Numbered from the stretch's first letter, positions 53,010-62,589 are shown. The stretch: 64,000 nucleotides of DNA from Cohnella mopanensis (GCF_022352055.1 NZ_JAKRWM010000012.1:83560-147559); one strand, 5' to 3'. Made by a program: numbers and translations. The notes: generated by a model from the letters alone, not told the origin.

Positions 53010-53987
53010 ATGGATGACCAGTTAAATTATGCTCCATGCGGTTTTATTACTCTATCGAATACCGGAATGATTACCGACGCCAACCAAACGCTGCTAAACC
53101 TGCTTAAATACGAACGCGGCGAATTGCTTAATCGGCATATCGAGACGGTTATGAACGTTGCGAATAAGATTTTTTTCCATACTTACTTTTATCCGTTTAT
53201 CCAGCTCAATGGTTACGTCAACGAGATCTATCTTACACTTAAGAATAAGAACGATATGGAAGTGCCGGTACTCTTGAACGGAGTTCGCAAAGAGCGCGAC
53301 GGGGACACTTATATCGATTGCGTCTTAATCGAGATGCGTAAGAGGATTGAATATGAACGGGATATCCTAAGTTCGAAAAGAAAGCTGGAGGAATTGAACC
53401 AAGCGAAGGATGAGGCGCACGAGACGCTGAAAGCCTTAAACGAGGAACTTGAGAAGAAGCAGGAAGAGCTTATCAAGCTGAATCGAAGCCTTGAAGCGCA
53501 AGCGTCGACGGATGGTTTGACCGGCGTGAAAAACCGCAGATCGTTCCAGGAAAGCCTGGAGGGGAGCATGTCCTTATTCAATCGGTTACAGATTCCATTC
53601 TCGTTGCTTCTCATCGATATCGATTATTTTAAGCGGATTAACGATACCTACGGCCATCCCGTGGGGGATGAAGTTCTTATTAAAGTGGCGAAAATCATGC
53701 AATCGCAATCCAGGGATATCGATATCGTGGCTCGTTACGGGGGAGAAGAATTCGCCATCATTTTGCCGGACGCCAATCGGGACAACGCCGTTCTCGTCGC
53801 CGAGAGGTATCGTATGGAGATCCAACAAGGGGATTGGGGCGAATACAATATCACGGTTAGCGTAGGCGTGGCAACCGTATCGGATGCAGATGATGAAGAA
53901 ACGATAGTCTCGAGAGCCGATCAGTCGTTATACACCTCGAAAAGCAGAGGGCGGAATCGAGTGACTCATTCCGATGATCGAAGTTAG
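53010..53987 (+). CDS. PAS-GGDEF diguanylate cyclase, partner of the RsbQ-like hydrolase
   Basis: 325 residues. N-terminal PAS domain (about 1-110: PCGFITLSNTGMITDANQTLLNLLKYERGEL in parts), a coiled coil (KLEELNQAKDEAHETLKALN...) and a GGDEF domain with TDGLTGVKNRRSF, LLIDIDYFKRINDTYGH and the active site ARYGGEEFAIILP. The inhibitory I-site RDID lies five residues before GGEEF, so product feedback is expected. In B. subtilis the RsbQ partner RsbP carries a PP2C phosphatase; here the output is c-di-GMP synthesis. Cytoplasmic, no membrane segment. Confidence 0.93.
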   Translation: MDDQLNYAPCGFITLSNTGMITDANQTLLNLLKYERGELLNRHIETVMNVANKIFFHTYFYPFIQLNGYVNEIYLTLKNKNDMEVPVLLNGVRKERDGDTYIDCVLIEMRKRIEYERDILSSKRKLEELNQAKDEAHETLKALNEELEKKQEELIKLNRSLEAQASTDGLTGVKNRRSFQESLEGSMSLFNRLQIPFSLLLIDIDYFKRINDTYGHPVGDEVLIKVAKIMQSQSRDIDIVARYGGEEFAIILPDANRDNAVLVAERYRMEIQQGDWGEYNITVSVGVATVSDADDEETIVSRADQSLYTSKSRGRNRVTHSDDRS

Positions 53988-53995
53988 CAAGAAAA

Positions 53996-54030
53996 AGGAG
54001 GAGCAGACTAACCGTCTGGTCCTCTTTTTT
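53996..54030 (+). terminator. Terminator of the rsbQ-like/GGDEF unit
   Basis: GAGGAGCAGAC pairs with GTCTGGTCCTC (one mismatch) around TAACC, then T6. Confidence 0.8.
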
Positions 54031-54062
54031 ATAATCACGCGCGAAGATGACTATGAAGTGGA

Positions 54063-54602
54063 TTAAATATAGGGCACGACGATTCCTCCGTATATAAAAG
54101 CGCACAAAATGACGAAGGCGGGATGGATTTTGCGTTTCTCCATCGCCCATAACGCAATAGCGGCAATGATAAGGGCTTGCCAGATTCCTAGAGAATCGAT
54201 GGAGGTTCTGCCCATCTGCCACGTCAGCACAAGCATCAGGACGGCGATAACGGGCTGTACGAGCAGCGTCATGCCTTTCACGACGGAGGATTGCCGATAA
54301 CGCTGCATGATTCTCAGCAGTACGATAAGGGCGACGGCGGAAGGGACGACCGTAGCCGCCAGCGCTATCAGAGCACCCGGAATTCCAGCTACGTCATAAC
54401 CGACGAACGCCGCGATCTTGGTCGCGATCGGTCCCGGCAACGTATTGCCGAGCGCGAGAATGTTCGAGAACTGGTGGTCCGAAGTCCAGTGGTAATGGGT
54501 AACGACTTCCTGGTACATCAATGGGATCGACGCCGGTCCGCCGCCGTATCCAAGCACGTTCGAAAGGAAGAAGCCAAGCAATAGGTCGATGAAGTCTTTC
54601 AT
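54063..54602 (-). CDS. Chromate transporter, short-chain ChrA half 2
   Basis: 179 residues, about five membrane helices. ChrA family marks are SNVLGYGGGPASIPLMYQEVV and ALGNTLPGPIATKIAAFVGYDVAG. It is a single-domain half; the other half is the next gene upstream, overlapping by one base (TAATG), so the two are made together and should form a heterodimer. Such pairs export chromate, and B. subtilis YwrA/YwrB is the closest known layout. The native substrate in a soil bacterium may differ. Confidence 0.92.
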   Translation of the reverse strand: MKDFIDLLLGFFLSNVLGYGGGPASIPLMYQEVVTHYHWTSDHQFSNILALGNTLPGPIATKIAAFVGYDVAGIPGALIALAATVVPSAVALIVLLRIMQRYRQSSVVKGMTLLVQPVIAVLMLVLTWQMGRTSIDSLGIWQALIIAAIALWAMEKRKIHPAFVILCAFIYGGIVVPYI

Positions 54603-55201
54603 TAGGCTTCACCTCCGGGTTTGTTGGCTTTTGCTTTCCATCGATCGACGATTCGATAATGGAAAGCCCCGTAACCTAAAAATAAGACGATCACGATGGC
54701 GGGATGAACGGGGACGATCTGGAGCAGTACGAACGAAATCCCGCAAAACACGACGAGCATGATCTTGCCGAGACCTTTGTAGGCTCTCTTGACGAATTCG
54801 TAGGCCATCACGCCGAGCATGACGGAGATGACGGGCATAACGGCGACGATCATCCCTTGGACGACGGCGGAGTTGCTTAAATAGTCCACAAAGGCAAGCA
54901 GGCCAATCATTGCGATCGCGGATGGCAATATATGCGTTAGAATCGCGACGATGGAACCAAGAACGCCTTTCAAGCGATAGCCGAGGTAAGCGGCCATCTT
55001 CGTGGCGATCGGCCCCGGCAACGCATTGGCGATGGCGAGAATTTCTCCGAATTCTTCGTCTTCCATCCAGCGATAGCGGGTTACCGCTTCATAGCGGATC
55101 AAGGGAATGACGGACGGGCCGCCTCCGTATCCGAGAATACCCGTCTTGCTCATTGCCCAGGCGAGCTGGGCGTAGGGCCTTCCTATCGTTTGTTCGGACA
55201 T
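54602..55201 (-). CDS. Chromate transporter, short-chain ChrA half 1
   Basis: 199 residues with the ChrA motif KTGILGYGGGPSVIPLIRYEAV and IANALPGPIATKMAAYLGYRLKG; five to six helices and a basic C-terminal tail. It starts 3 bp after the Lrp-type regulator and overlaps the second half by one base. The two halves are about 45% alike by eye over their signature segments, so they arose by duplication. Inverse membrane orientation of the halves is the usual arrangement. Confidence 0.92.
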   Translation of the reverse strand: MSEQTIGRPYAQLAWAMSKTGILGYGGGPSVIPLIRYEAVTRYRWMEDEEFGEILAIANALPGPIATKMAAYLGYRLKGVLGSIVAILTHILPSAIAMIGLLAFVDYLSNSAVVQGMIVAVMPVISVMLGVMAYEFVKRAYKGLGKIMLVVFCGISFVLLQIVPVHPAIVIVLFLGYGAFHYRIVDRWKAKANKPGGEA

Positions 55202-55204
55202 CGG

Positions 55205-55657
55205 TTACAACCTCATTCCCATTCTGCTCTTATAGCGAGTAATCAGTACTTGGCAATCGACGCTCACGACTCCCTGAAGCCGATACAGCTTCTCGTTCAA
55301 AAAAGTTTCCATTTCCTTATTGTTCGTAAACAACCCATGCATATGCAATTTGCTTGGGCCTGTCATATGGTAAAGGCTTGTAACCGCAGGTTCATCGGCC
55401 AGGACATCGGCCACGGTTTGCAGGCATTTCGGCTCGACCTCCACGTTGAAGAAGGCAGATACGGTAATGCCGATCTTCTCGGGATTGATGACGGCGGTGA
55501 AACGTTCGATAACGCCTTCGTCCATGAGCGCGTTGATTCGTGCTTGTATGGCTACGCGGGAGAGGCCGATATCCTTGGCTAAGTCCGTATAAGATATTCT
55601 TCCGTTCGCGTTCAACGCTTTAATGATCTGCCGGTCGATATCGTCGATATGCTGCAT
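55205..55657 (-). CDS. Lrp/AsnC family regulator of the chromate transporter operon
   Basis: 150 residues from the ATG at 55657: AAAGGAG lies 9 bp upstream and abuts an in-frame TTG at 55666, which would leave no spacing. N-terminal helix-turn-helix ([37 protein letters not shown] in parts) and a C-terminal RAM/ligand domain ([11 protein letters not shown]...[19 protein letters not shown]). YwrC-type regulators sit before split chrA genes in Bacillus. First gene of a three-gene operon, so it likely controls its own promoter. Confidence 0.93.
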   Translation of the reverse strand: MQHIDDIDRQIIKALNANGRISYTDLAKDIGLSRVAIQARINALMDEGVIERFTAVINPEKIGITVSAFFNVEVEPKCLQTVADVLADEPAVTSLYHMTGPSKLHMHGLFTNNKEMETFLNEKLYRLQGVVSVDCQVLITRYKSRMGMRL

Positions 55658-55679
55658 GAGGAGCAACTCCTTTGTTATA

Positions 55680-55721
55680 CAAGATTTCGTTCATTTTATT
55701 TCGATACGAAATATAATCTTG
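55680..55721. promoter_or_regulatory. Inverted repeat upstream of the Lrp-type gene
   Basis: CAAGATT (55680-55686) is repeated inverted as AATCTTG (55715-55721), with inner ATTTCG/CGAAAT copies, just upstream of the start in AT-rich DNA. A candidate Lrp-type operator. Confidence 0.45.
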
Positions 55722-55832
55722 TTTAATAATTGCAATATGTAACAATATAACGCCATTTTATTTCATTTTCAATATTTCGATCGGTAAAATGTTGCCATAC
55801 ACAATCAATGGACGATTCGATCGCTGAGCGAA

Positions 55833-55860
55833 AACCCCCACTCCAACGAGGAGAGGGGGT
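55833..55860 (-). terminator. Terminator of the SNF2 gene
   Basis: On the minus strand ACCCCCTCTCC pairs with GGAGTGGGGGT around TCGTT, followed by TTTTCGC. It begins about 16 bp after the SNF2 stop. Confidence 0.75.
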
Positions 55861-55875
55861 CATTAGCGTTATATT

Positions 55876-58800
55876 TTATTGCAGCATCAGAATGTCTCGG
55901 ATTTCTTGCTCCGTCAGGGTCGATAGCGCTTCTTCGCCCGGTTGGATCAATTCCTCGATCAGATTCTTTTTCCTTTGCTGGAGCGCGTACATTTTCTGTT
56001 CGACCGTGTCGTGGGTAATGAGACGCAGTACTTGCACGACGTTCTTCTGTCCCATCCGGTGGGCGCGGTCCGCAGCTTGCTGTTCCACTGCGGGATTCCA
56101 CCAGAGGTCATACAGAATCACGGTATCGGCTCCGGTCAGGTTCAGTCCCGTGCCTCCGGCTTTTAAGGAAATAAGGAACAGGTCCCGCTCGCCTTCATTG
56201 AATCGATTGCAAAGCTCGACGCGCGCGGAGGACGGAGTCTGGCCGTCCAAGTAGAAAAATGGAACGCCCTGATCACCGAGCTCCCTGCTGATTATTCCTA
56301 GCATTTCAGTGAATTGCGAGAAGATGAGCATTCGTTTGCCTGCGCTGCGGCATTCCTCGACGATTTCCATGAGCTGCTCGAACTTGGCTGAACGGCCTTC
56401 ATAGTCTTCTACGAACAGGGAGGGATGGCAACAGAGCTGACGGAGCCGAGTTAAGCCAGCAAGAATTTTGATCCGGCTCTTCTGGAAGCCTTCTTCGTTC
56501 AGATGCTTTAGCGTTTCTTTCTGAAGCTTGGCCAAGTAAGCCATGTACAGCTTCTTCTGCTCCGGAAGCAGTTCGGAAGTTTGGAGCGACTCGATCTTCT
56601 CGGGCAGTTCCTTCAGTACGTCGGTCTTCAGCCTCCGCAGCAGGAATGGACGAATTCGCTTGGCGACGGTTTCTCTTGTCAGCTCGTTGAACGTCCTCCG
56701 GTCTTGGAACAATTGTGGAAATACCGCGTCGAAGATCGACCACAGCTCATCGATGGAATTTTCCACGGGTGTTCCGGTAAGCGCGAATCGATAACGGGCT
56801 TGAATGCCTTTCACCGCATGAGCCGTCTGAGTCGCGTGATTCTTGAAAGCTTGGGCCTCGTCCAGAATAAGCGTGTGAAATGACGGTGCGGCATAGGATT
56901 CGACGTCCCTGCGCAATAGCGGGTAGGAAGTAATGACGACGTCTACGTTGGATAATTGTTTTAACGCGCGATCTCGCTCTATTTTACTTCCGTCCGCAAT
57001 GATGGTACGAACTTCCGGAGCGAACTTCTTAAGCTCGTTGCGCCAGTTGTACATCAGGGAAGCCGGGCAGACGATAATTACCGGCATCTGCTGGTCTTTG
57101 ATCTCAGGTAGCATGGAGACGATAAAGGCGATGCTTTGGAGCGTTTTCCCCAAACCCATGTCATCCGCCAGAATACCGCCGAAGCGATAGTGGGCAAGCG
57201 TCTTCAGCCATTGGTAGCCATACTTCTGATAGTCTCGCATAATCGTGGCGAGATTGTCCGGTACGGGGAATTCCAGATTGTCCGGATTTCGCATGTTGTC
57301 GAGTAACGCACGGAAAGATTTGCCGAGCTTAATCGCATTGCCTTGTTGTTCGGAGTTCATAAGATGAAGGCCCCGCACGACAGGCAGACGGAATTCGGTA
57401 CCTAGAAGATCGCTTTTACGAACGCCGATATCATTCATGAACCGATTGATTTCATCATAATCGATGCTTTCTAGCGGCATTAAAGCTCCGTTAGGTAGCT
57501 TGTAATACTTGCGTTTCTCGCCGAGCGCTTTCAGGAGATTGCGAATTTCGGTCTCGGGTACGCCTTCGATCTCGAATTTACATTCCAGCCAATCGGTGCG
57601 CTCGTCCACGTCCACTCTGATTTTCGGAGGGGTATGACCGACGTGCAGGCGAGCCTTAACGGCCGAGGTCGCATACACCTGAAGCAGCTTCTCGAGCTGA
57701 GGAACGATATGGAACAAAAATTCATATTCGCCCTCTTCTTCGTCCATAAAATATCCGCTCTCGGTTTTGGCGAATCGGCTCTGATCTATCAACTCCAGTA
57801 TTCTTGCTTCCTGCTCACCGTCCCGCATGAGAATGCGGTTCGTGCTGCGTCGCTGGCCGCTCCCCTCTAGAGGATTGATGATAATATCGCCATATTGAAA
57901 CTCCAATCCAGCAAGCAGCTTGTCTCTCACTCGATCCAAGTACAGCTTAGCCTTGAGCGGCGCTTGGACGAGGCGTTCGGATACTTCCTGGGCAATGCGG
58001 ACGCTGCCGAGTTTCATGAGACCGGGGATGACCTGCTCCATGAAAATCTCCATTTGTTCGGGCTTGATCCGCACTTCGCTTCTTTGGGAAGATTCCAGCA
58101 TCCGCTTAAGCTCGGAGAGTCGGGTGCATTGATCGCCTTTCAGCTTCAACAGCTTGCCTTCGGCGAGAACGATCCCGTAAGCGTCCATGACGGTAATCCG
58201 ATCCAAGCCGACCACGTCCAACTGGTAGCTTTCCTGGTCGCCATCTGTCTGGTCTCGGTTAAATTCGAATTGAAGCGGTACCGGTTCGTCGACCAAACGG
58301 ATTCCTTCGTAGATTTGGTTATCCTGCTCGAGCTTTACGATGGGCGCATCGGCAAGCAATGGAACAAGATCTTCCCAGGCGGACGGGGGAATCAGAAGCA
58401 TTCTATCGCCGCTCATATGGCTTGCGTGCGCGGAATAAATGCTGGAAGTTTCCCTGTACATTTTCTCGTTATGATAAATATCGATTAGCTGCTGGAGGAT
58501 GGCGCCGTTCTCTCTAGTAAAGCGGTGAAGCTCCGGTTCATACGTAAAATGCTTGGTGAAAACATAGGATTCCCTTCGGGCGATCCGTTCAAGCAGCTCT
58601 CTGATTTTCCGCACGATGTACCCTTTGCCGGGACCGACCTTAAGCTCCACTCCGAACATATATTTACGATATCCGTATGGGAATGGGCTAAAAGTAAACT
58701 CCACATCCAACGCTTGCCTCGAATCTAACAAATGCCTAGCATGGCTCGAACGCGGTGGTTTATTACGGAATAGGCCGAGCATACCGCTAGCGAGTTCGTT

Positions 58801-59226
58801 GTCTCCGGACGACCCGGAAGAGCCATTCGCCGTGGCGGTTGTGAATCGTGGAGTCAATTGCCCCGTCCCTTGGACGGAAGAGTGATTATCCTCCGTTGAG
58901 AACAACGAGGCGTACGAACGGACAGGAGATTTGCCTGCATTCTGTATATCGTGCACGCTGAGCAGGACCGCTGCAATATGCTTGCAATATTTCGGGGAAA
59001 TATCGAAGACCGGGCAACTGCATTGCGCCCCAACATCCCCATTACGGTCGATGCTGATCTGCACTTGGAAGCTATCGATTCCTTTAACCGTGGCGATATA
59101 TTGCGACGAATCGGAATCGTACTCGGTGATCGTCACTTTGCCTGCGCGGTAATCGGCTTCTCCCCGTTCATAGGAATACGGGCCGCATAACAGCTTGATC
59201 ACCCGTTTCGTCAATTGAAAGCTCAT
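55876..59226 (-). CDS. SWIM zinc-finger SNF2-family helicase
   Basis: 1116 residues; AGGAG lies 7-8 bp before the ATG. N-terminal SWIM finger CSCPVFDISPKYCKHIAAVL (about 71-90, CxC...CxH), a long linker domain, then the SNF2 motor: motif I ILADDMGLGKTLQSIAF, motif II LILDEAQAFKN, ALTGTPVENSIDELWSIF, motif V SLKAGGTGLNLTGAD and motif VI QAADRAHRMGQKNVVQV. It is an ATP-driven DNA translocase of the bacterial SWI2/SNF2 group, possibly remodelling nucleoprotein during repair or transcription. Not part of a visible restriction or defence cluster. Divergent from the next gene. Confidence 0.95.
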   Translation of the reverse strand: MSFQLTKRVIKLLCGPYSYERGEADYRAGKVTITEYDSDSSQYIATVKGIDSFQVQISIDRNGDVGAQCSCPVFDISPKYCKHIAAVLLSVHDIQNAGKSPVRSYASLFSTEDNHSSVQGTGQLTPRFTTATANGSSGSSGDNELASGMLGLFRNKPPRSSHARHLLDSRQALDVEFTFSPFPYGYRKYMFGVELKVGPGKGYIVRKIRELLERIARRESYVFTKHFTYEPELHRFTRENGAILQQLIDIYHNEKMYRETSSIYSAHASHMSGDRMLLIPPSAWEDLVPLLADAPIVKLEQDNQIYEGIRLVDEPVPLQFEFNRDQTDGDQESYQLDVVGLDRITVMDAYGIVLAEGKLLKLKGDQCTRLSELKRMLESSQRSEVRIKPEQMEIFMEQVIPGLMKLGSVRIAQEVSERLVQAPLKAKLYLDRVRDKLLAGLEFQYGDIIINPLEGSGQRRSTNRILMRDGEQEARILELIDQSRFAKTESGYFMDEEEGEYEFLFHIVPQLEKLLQVYATSAVKARLHVGHTPPKIRVDVDERTDWLECKFEIEGVPETEIRNLLKALGEKRKYYKLPNGALMPLESIDYDEINRFMNDIGVRKSDLLGTEFRLPVVRGLHLMNSEQQGNAIKLGKSFRALLDNMRNPDNLEFPVPDNLATIMRDYQKYGYQWLKTLAHYRFGGILADDMGLGKTLQSIAFIVSMLPEIKDQQMPVIIVCPASLMYNWRNELKKFAPEVRTIIADGSKIERDRALKQLSNVDVVITSYPLLRRDVESYAAPSFHTLILDEAQAFKNHATQTAHAVKGIQARYRFALTGTPVENSIDELWSIFDAVFPQLFQDRRTFNELTRETVAKRIRPFLLRRLKTDVLKELPEKIESLQTSELLPEQKKLYMAYLAKLQKETLKHLNEEGFQKSRIKILAGLTRLRQLCCHPSLFVEDYEGRSAKFEQLMEIVEECRSAGKRMLIFSQFTEMLGIISRELGDQGVPFFYLDGQTPSSARVELCNRFNEGERDLFLISLKAGGTGLNLTGADTVILYDLWWNPAVEQQAADRAHRMGQKNVVQVLRLITHDTVEQKMYALQQRKKNLIEELIQPGEEALSTLTEQEIRDILMLQ

Positions 59227-59350
59227 TGCTGTACTCCTGTCTATTGAAATGCGTATTTGTCTTGCTTCTCGGAATTTATATACTCTTATGATAACAGATT
59301 GGAGAGGAAAGTTACGATCGGGCTATGGGGGAGGATCGCCGACTCGTCAG

Positions 59351-59377
59351 GGAAACTTTTCCACATCCGATTCCGTC
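59351..59377 (+). promoter_or_regulatory. Possible ECF-type promoter of the 867-residue protein
   Basis: GGAAAC (59351-59356), 17 bp, CGTC (59374-59377), about 70 bp before the start. Weak match to ECF promoters; may be chance. Confidence 0.25.
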
Positions 59378-59445
59378 TAAGTTAGTAAGGCGAACTTGGC
59401 AGGTATGGATGGCGCCTTAGACGAGAGTTAGGCGAGGGATCCGAG

Positions 59446-62049
59446 ATGAGTAAAAGGTGGATATGGGGCGGAATCCTAGTGACGATCGCGGTGGCTGCGG
59501 GTATTGCGTGGCTAGTGTTCGAAAGCCGGCATGAGCGGATGAGACCTGCATTTAGTGTCGTGAGCGAACCGATAACCGTAACGTCGAACGATCGCTGGAC
59601 GCAGATCGACCAATGGCAGAAGGCTAGCTCCTCATTCGCTACGAATTCGAACGAACCCATTGTGTTATATAAGAATGGTCAGACGAAGCAAGCTCTCTAT
59701 GCGCTTAGGGGGTCTATTTTCTTCGAACAGGTTGTCGTGGGTTCCAATGCGGGCAAAGATGCTTCTTCGGAAGATGCGGGTACCCCTCCGCTAATTAAAT
59801 TAGCCGGCGAACAGGCTGTTTACTGGATGCAAGGGGATCACCTTCTTATCGGAGTCGCATTGCAGCAAAATAATCCGGAGAGCAGTCTGCGCGGGGAGTG
59901 GTATTCCGTTCAAATGAAGGGAGAGGCCGCTCCTGAAGCGGTTAGGATCGAGGAAGCTTATCAAGATCCAAGAAGCGTTTTATCCGTTACGGCAGTGGAT
60001 GATCCAGCGCTCTTCGTGCTCGCGATTGCCGACGATGATCGGCGATACCGAGAATTCGCTTATTGGCCCGGCGATCCGAGCTTGCTCTCGGTTAACGTCG
60101 AGGCAGGGGGAAACAGGGATGCGGCATACGAGCGATTCGTATCACAACGGCCTGAGAAGTCGATGCAGCTACAAAGTTATCGGCAAATTCTATCCGCTGA
60201 AGGTGGCGAGGGAGAAGGAGAGGCACTTAGGGCGTTGCAGGACGAGAGAGGCACGCTCATTGCCGCGAAGTGGGGGAGCGGTAATCGCGGGGTTGTGCGC
60301 TACCCGGGGTATAAGACGGAAAAGTTGGTGTGGAAGGATGATATTGTAGGGCAACGGCAGCCATTGGCGTTGTTAAGCGGTATTAATGATAGCGGAAGCG
60401 GGCGCCAAATGCTATCTTTACCATTTAGCGGTTCGGTTTCGGTGCTGGAAGCGGCTCCGGAGTTGCTTCATACGGAGTGGCGCATGGTGGACTCGGGCAG
60501 TTTTTACACGGTGGGGAATGGGACTGTGGATACGATTCGATATATTCAAGGGGATCGAGACGATACTAGTTTCGAGAGACGCCATTATGTCACGAAAGGG
60601 TCACTTGTAGAGGAAATCAAAGGATTGCTGACGTATGAGACTTCGGAGACGCGCCGTCGCGAATTTTTATCGGTATTTGATTTGTTGCTTGGCTCGGGGG
60701 ACATCGGTCAGATGTGGCTTGGAGAGCCGCTAACGTTAGTTAAATCTGCTGAACAGGGCGGCGAACCGCAAATTCCGACCGTCAAAGTCAAGCTCCCGCA
60801 GAAGATGTGGGATCTCTCTTGGATGGATACAGAGGTACCTCAAGAGGTACAGAAGGCGATGGAAGCCGGTAATGCCTCCGGAGAGAGTTGTCTATTCGAT
60901 TGCGATCCGGATTTCGCCGCAGTCAGGCAAATCCGCTCCATTGACGGAGTATGGCATGTGCTTCAGGATAAGCGCTTGTTCCGTCTGGAAGGAGGCAGCC
61001 TTAAGCTAATCGGACAGTTGCCGATTACATTAAGAACGACGATCGGCGAAGGAGCTAACGGATATACGGCACAAGATTATATTCGGGCGGATGGGAGCTG
61101 GTATGTCGCGGACACGTTCGCGGATCGGGTCATTCGATTATCGGACTCGCTCGAAGTGACCGGTGTGTTGGAATTGCCTATGCCTTATCGGCTTAAAGCG
61201 GTTAAAGATGGGCGCTTGGAGATCACGAGCTTAAAGGGAACGACAACGGCTGGGCTTGAGCGATTGCAGGTCGTCAAACAATCTCCGGCCGATCCGGTAG
61301 CCTCTGGTAAGTTATCAGTCGTAAGCCATGAGATTGACGCCGCTACGTACTACAAAGATCCGAACACGGGCAACGGCTGGATGTCCGTTTACGGTAACGT
61401 ATTTATGCTGTCTAAGCAGGATGGAAACATGAAGCTTTTGCGTTATTTTATCGGATATCCGGAGAGCGGGAGAACTGTCGTAAAGCCGTTGCCTTATAAG
61501 AAAGATATCGTGATCCTGTCGGATAACAGGGTCGAACGATTATCTGGCGGCGGGCAATGGAAGCAAACGATCGCGTTTCCTCAGGATACGACCGATTGCA
61601 ACGGATGGGCCGACGGGGAGAATAGTTACGCCTATGATGCGGAGCGGGGGGAAATCTATCTGGTGCACGGCTGTAGCATCATTCTGATCGACTTGGTTAA
61701 CGGCACGGCTAAGCCGATCTTCTCCCAAGCGGAGTCGCGAATTGGCAAGCTTGCTCAATATGGTGACAAGATCCTCTTTAGCGTCGAGGGCGACAAGGGT
61801 TCGTATTCATATTCGGCGATTACCTATCCCTATTCGAACGAACTTGTTGCGTTGGATAAGCAAAGCGGGAAAATCGAGCGGTATCAATTAGAAAAGGGAT
61901 GGGTAAGCGAAGGGATCGCTGGAGGCGAAGGGGCTAGCAACGGGACAGCTATTCTGAAGCTGGGGTATAGGCCATCCTACGGCGAAGCTCTTCCTGATCA
62001 ACCTCAACTGGGTACCATGGATTTAACTCAATTAAACTCTCGAAAGTAA
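59446..62049 (+). CDS. Large membrane-anchored protein of unknown function
   Basis: 867 residues. One N-terminal membrane helix (WGGILVTIAVAAGIAWLVF) and a very large outside region, with short repeated beta-strand-like stretches (LEGGSLKLIGQLPI, VYGNVFMLSKQDG-like, SYAYDAERGEIYLVHGC). This suggests one or two beta-propellers. Cysteines are few; a pair, CLFDCDPDF, lies near 478. No catalytic motif or family is recognised. The start follows GGCGAGGGAT. It is divergent from the SNF2 gene and followed by a hairpin; no partner gene is evident. Confidence 0.7.
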   Translation: MSKRWIWGGILVTIAVAAGIAWLVFESRHERMRPAFSVVSEPITVTSNDRWTQIDQWQKASSSFATNSNEPIVLYKNGQTKQALYALRGSIFFEQVVVGSNAGKDASSEDAGTPPLIKLAGEQAVYWMQGDHLLIGVALQQNNPESSLRGEWYSVQMKGEAAPEAVRIEEAYQDPRSVLSVTAVDDPALFVLAIADDDRRYREFAYWPGDPSLLSVNVEAGGNRDAAYERFVSQRPEKSMQLQSYRQILSAEGGEGEGEALRALQDERGTLIAAKWGSGNRGVVRYPGYKTEKLVWKDDIVGQRQPLALLSGINDSGSGRQMLSLPFSGSVSVLEAAPELLHTEWRMVDSGSFYTVGNGTVDTIRYIQGDRDDTSFERRHYVTKGSLVEEIKGLLTYETSETRRREFLSVFDLLLGSGDIGQMWLGEPLTLVKSAEQGGEPQIPTVKVKLPQKMWDLSWMDTEVPQEVQKAMEAGNASGESCLFDCDPDFAAVRQIRSIDGVWHVLQDKRLFRLEGGSLKLIGQLPITLRTTIGEGANGYTAQDYIRADGSWYVADTFADRVIRLSDSLEVTGVLELPMPYRLKAVKDGRLEITSLKGTTTAGLERLQVVKQSPADPVASGKLSVVSHEIDAATYYKDPNTGNGWMSVYGNVFMLSKQDGNMKLLRYFIGYPESGRTVVKPLPYKKDIVILSDNRVERLSGGGQWKQTIAFPQDTTDCNGWADGENSYAYDAERGEIYLVHGCSIILIDLVNGTAKPIFSQAESRIGKLAQYGDKILFSVEGDKGSYSYSAITYPYSNELVALDKQSGKIERYQLEKGWVSEGIAGGEGASNGTAILKLGYRPSYGEALPDQPQLGTMDLTQLNSRK

Positions 62050-62066
62050 CTTTATACCAAATAAAA

Positions 62067-62098
62067 CAGCTTCACCGTTCTTGGAACGGCGAAGCTGT
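62067..62098 (-). terminator. Hairpin between the 867-residue gene and arsR-type gene
   Basis: AACAGCTTC pairs with GAAGCTGTT and CCGTTC with GAACGG around TTG. The T-rich tail is on the minus strand, so it best ends leftward transcripts from the ArsR gene; it could also end rightward ones. Confidence 0.65.
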
Positions 62099-62180
62099 TG
62101 GTATACAGAAAAGGTATCGAGCTTCGAGCTTTACTCCGTACACTAGGTGTTACAGAATATTAGCAATGAATGAAAGCTAG

Positions 62181-62250
62181 AAAAGTGCCTTGAATGTGCG
62201 ATGGGTTACCTCGGATGATGTGCGAAGACCCAAAAAGTGCCTTGAGTGAA
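62181..62250. repeat. Two direct repeats 52 bp apart
   Basis: AAAAGTGCCTTGAATG at 62181 and AAAAGTGCCTTGAGTG at 62233, interval 52 bp. No TA-bounded hairpin here, but the spacing matches the other arrays. Confidence 0.6.
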
Positions 62251-62268
62251 GTCAGTGTAACACATATT

Positions 62269-62589
62269 TTAACTACGCTTACCCAAAATGGATAACGAAC
62301 GAAGCCGTTCTTTGCGGCCGGGCAGTTGCGATAAGAAAATTTTGAGGTCGGGGAAGTCGTCCAAATTCAACGAATAGAACACCCACTGGCCGCGTTTCGT
62401 CTCTTTAACAAGGCCGGCGCTTTTTAGTTTGCGAAGATGTTGGCTGGCATTCGGTTGACTCGTGCCCAGTAATTCTACGATATCTCCAACGCATAAATCC
62501 CTCTCCTGCAGAAGACCTAATATAGCCAACCTAGTCCGATCTCCCAGTAACTTTAGAAGTTCGGCCATTTCCGCTAGTTTATCGTTCAT
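62269..62589 (-). CDS. ArsR family transcriptional regulator
   Basis: 106 residues from the ATG at 62589 (GAGGT about 8 bp upstream); the frame extends to 62718 into the repeat array without a site. Winged helix with LLKLLGDRTRLAILGLLQE, recognition helix TSQPNASQHLRKLKSAGLV and wing ETKRGQWVFYSLN. The metal-site region reads RDLCVGDIVELLG: classical ArsR has ELCVCD, so the second Cys is Gly here and thiol binding of As/Sb at this site is doubtful. A 5-bp inverted repeat TATAT-AACG-ATATA (62642-62655) upstream is a candidate operator. No arsenical transporter adjoins it. Confidence 0.9.
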   Translation of the reverse strand: MNDKLAEMAELLKLLGDRTRLAILGLLQERDLCVGDIVELLGTSQPNASQHLRKLKSAGLVKETKRGQWVFYSLNLDDFPDLKIFLSQLPGRKERLRSLSILGKRS

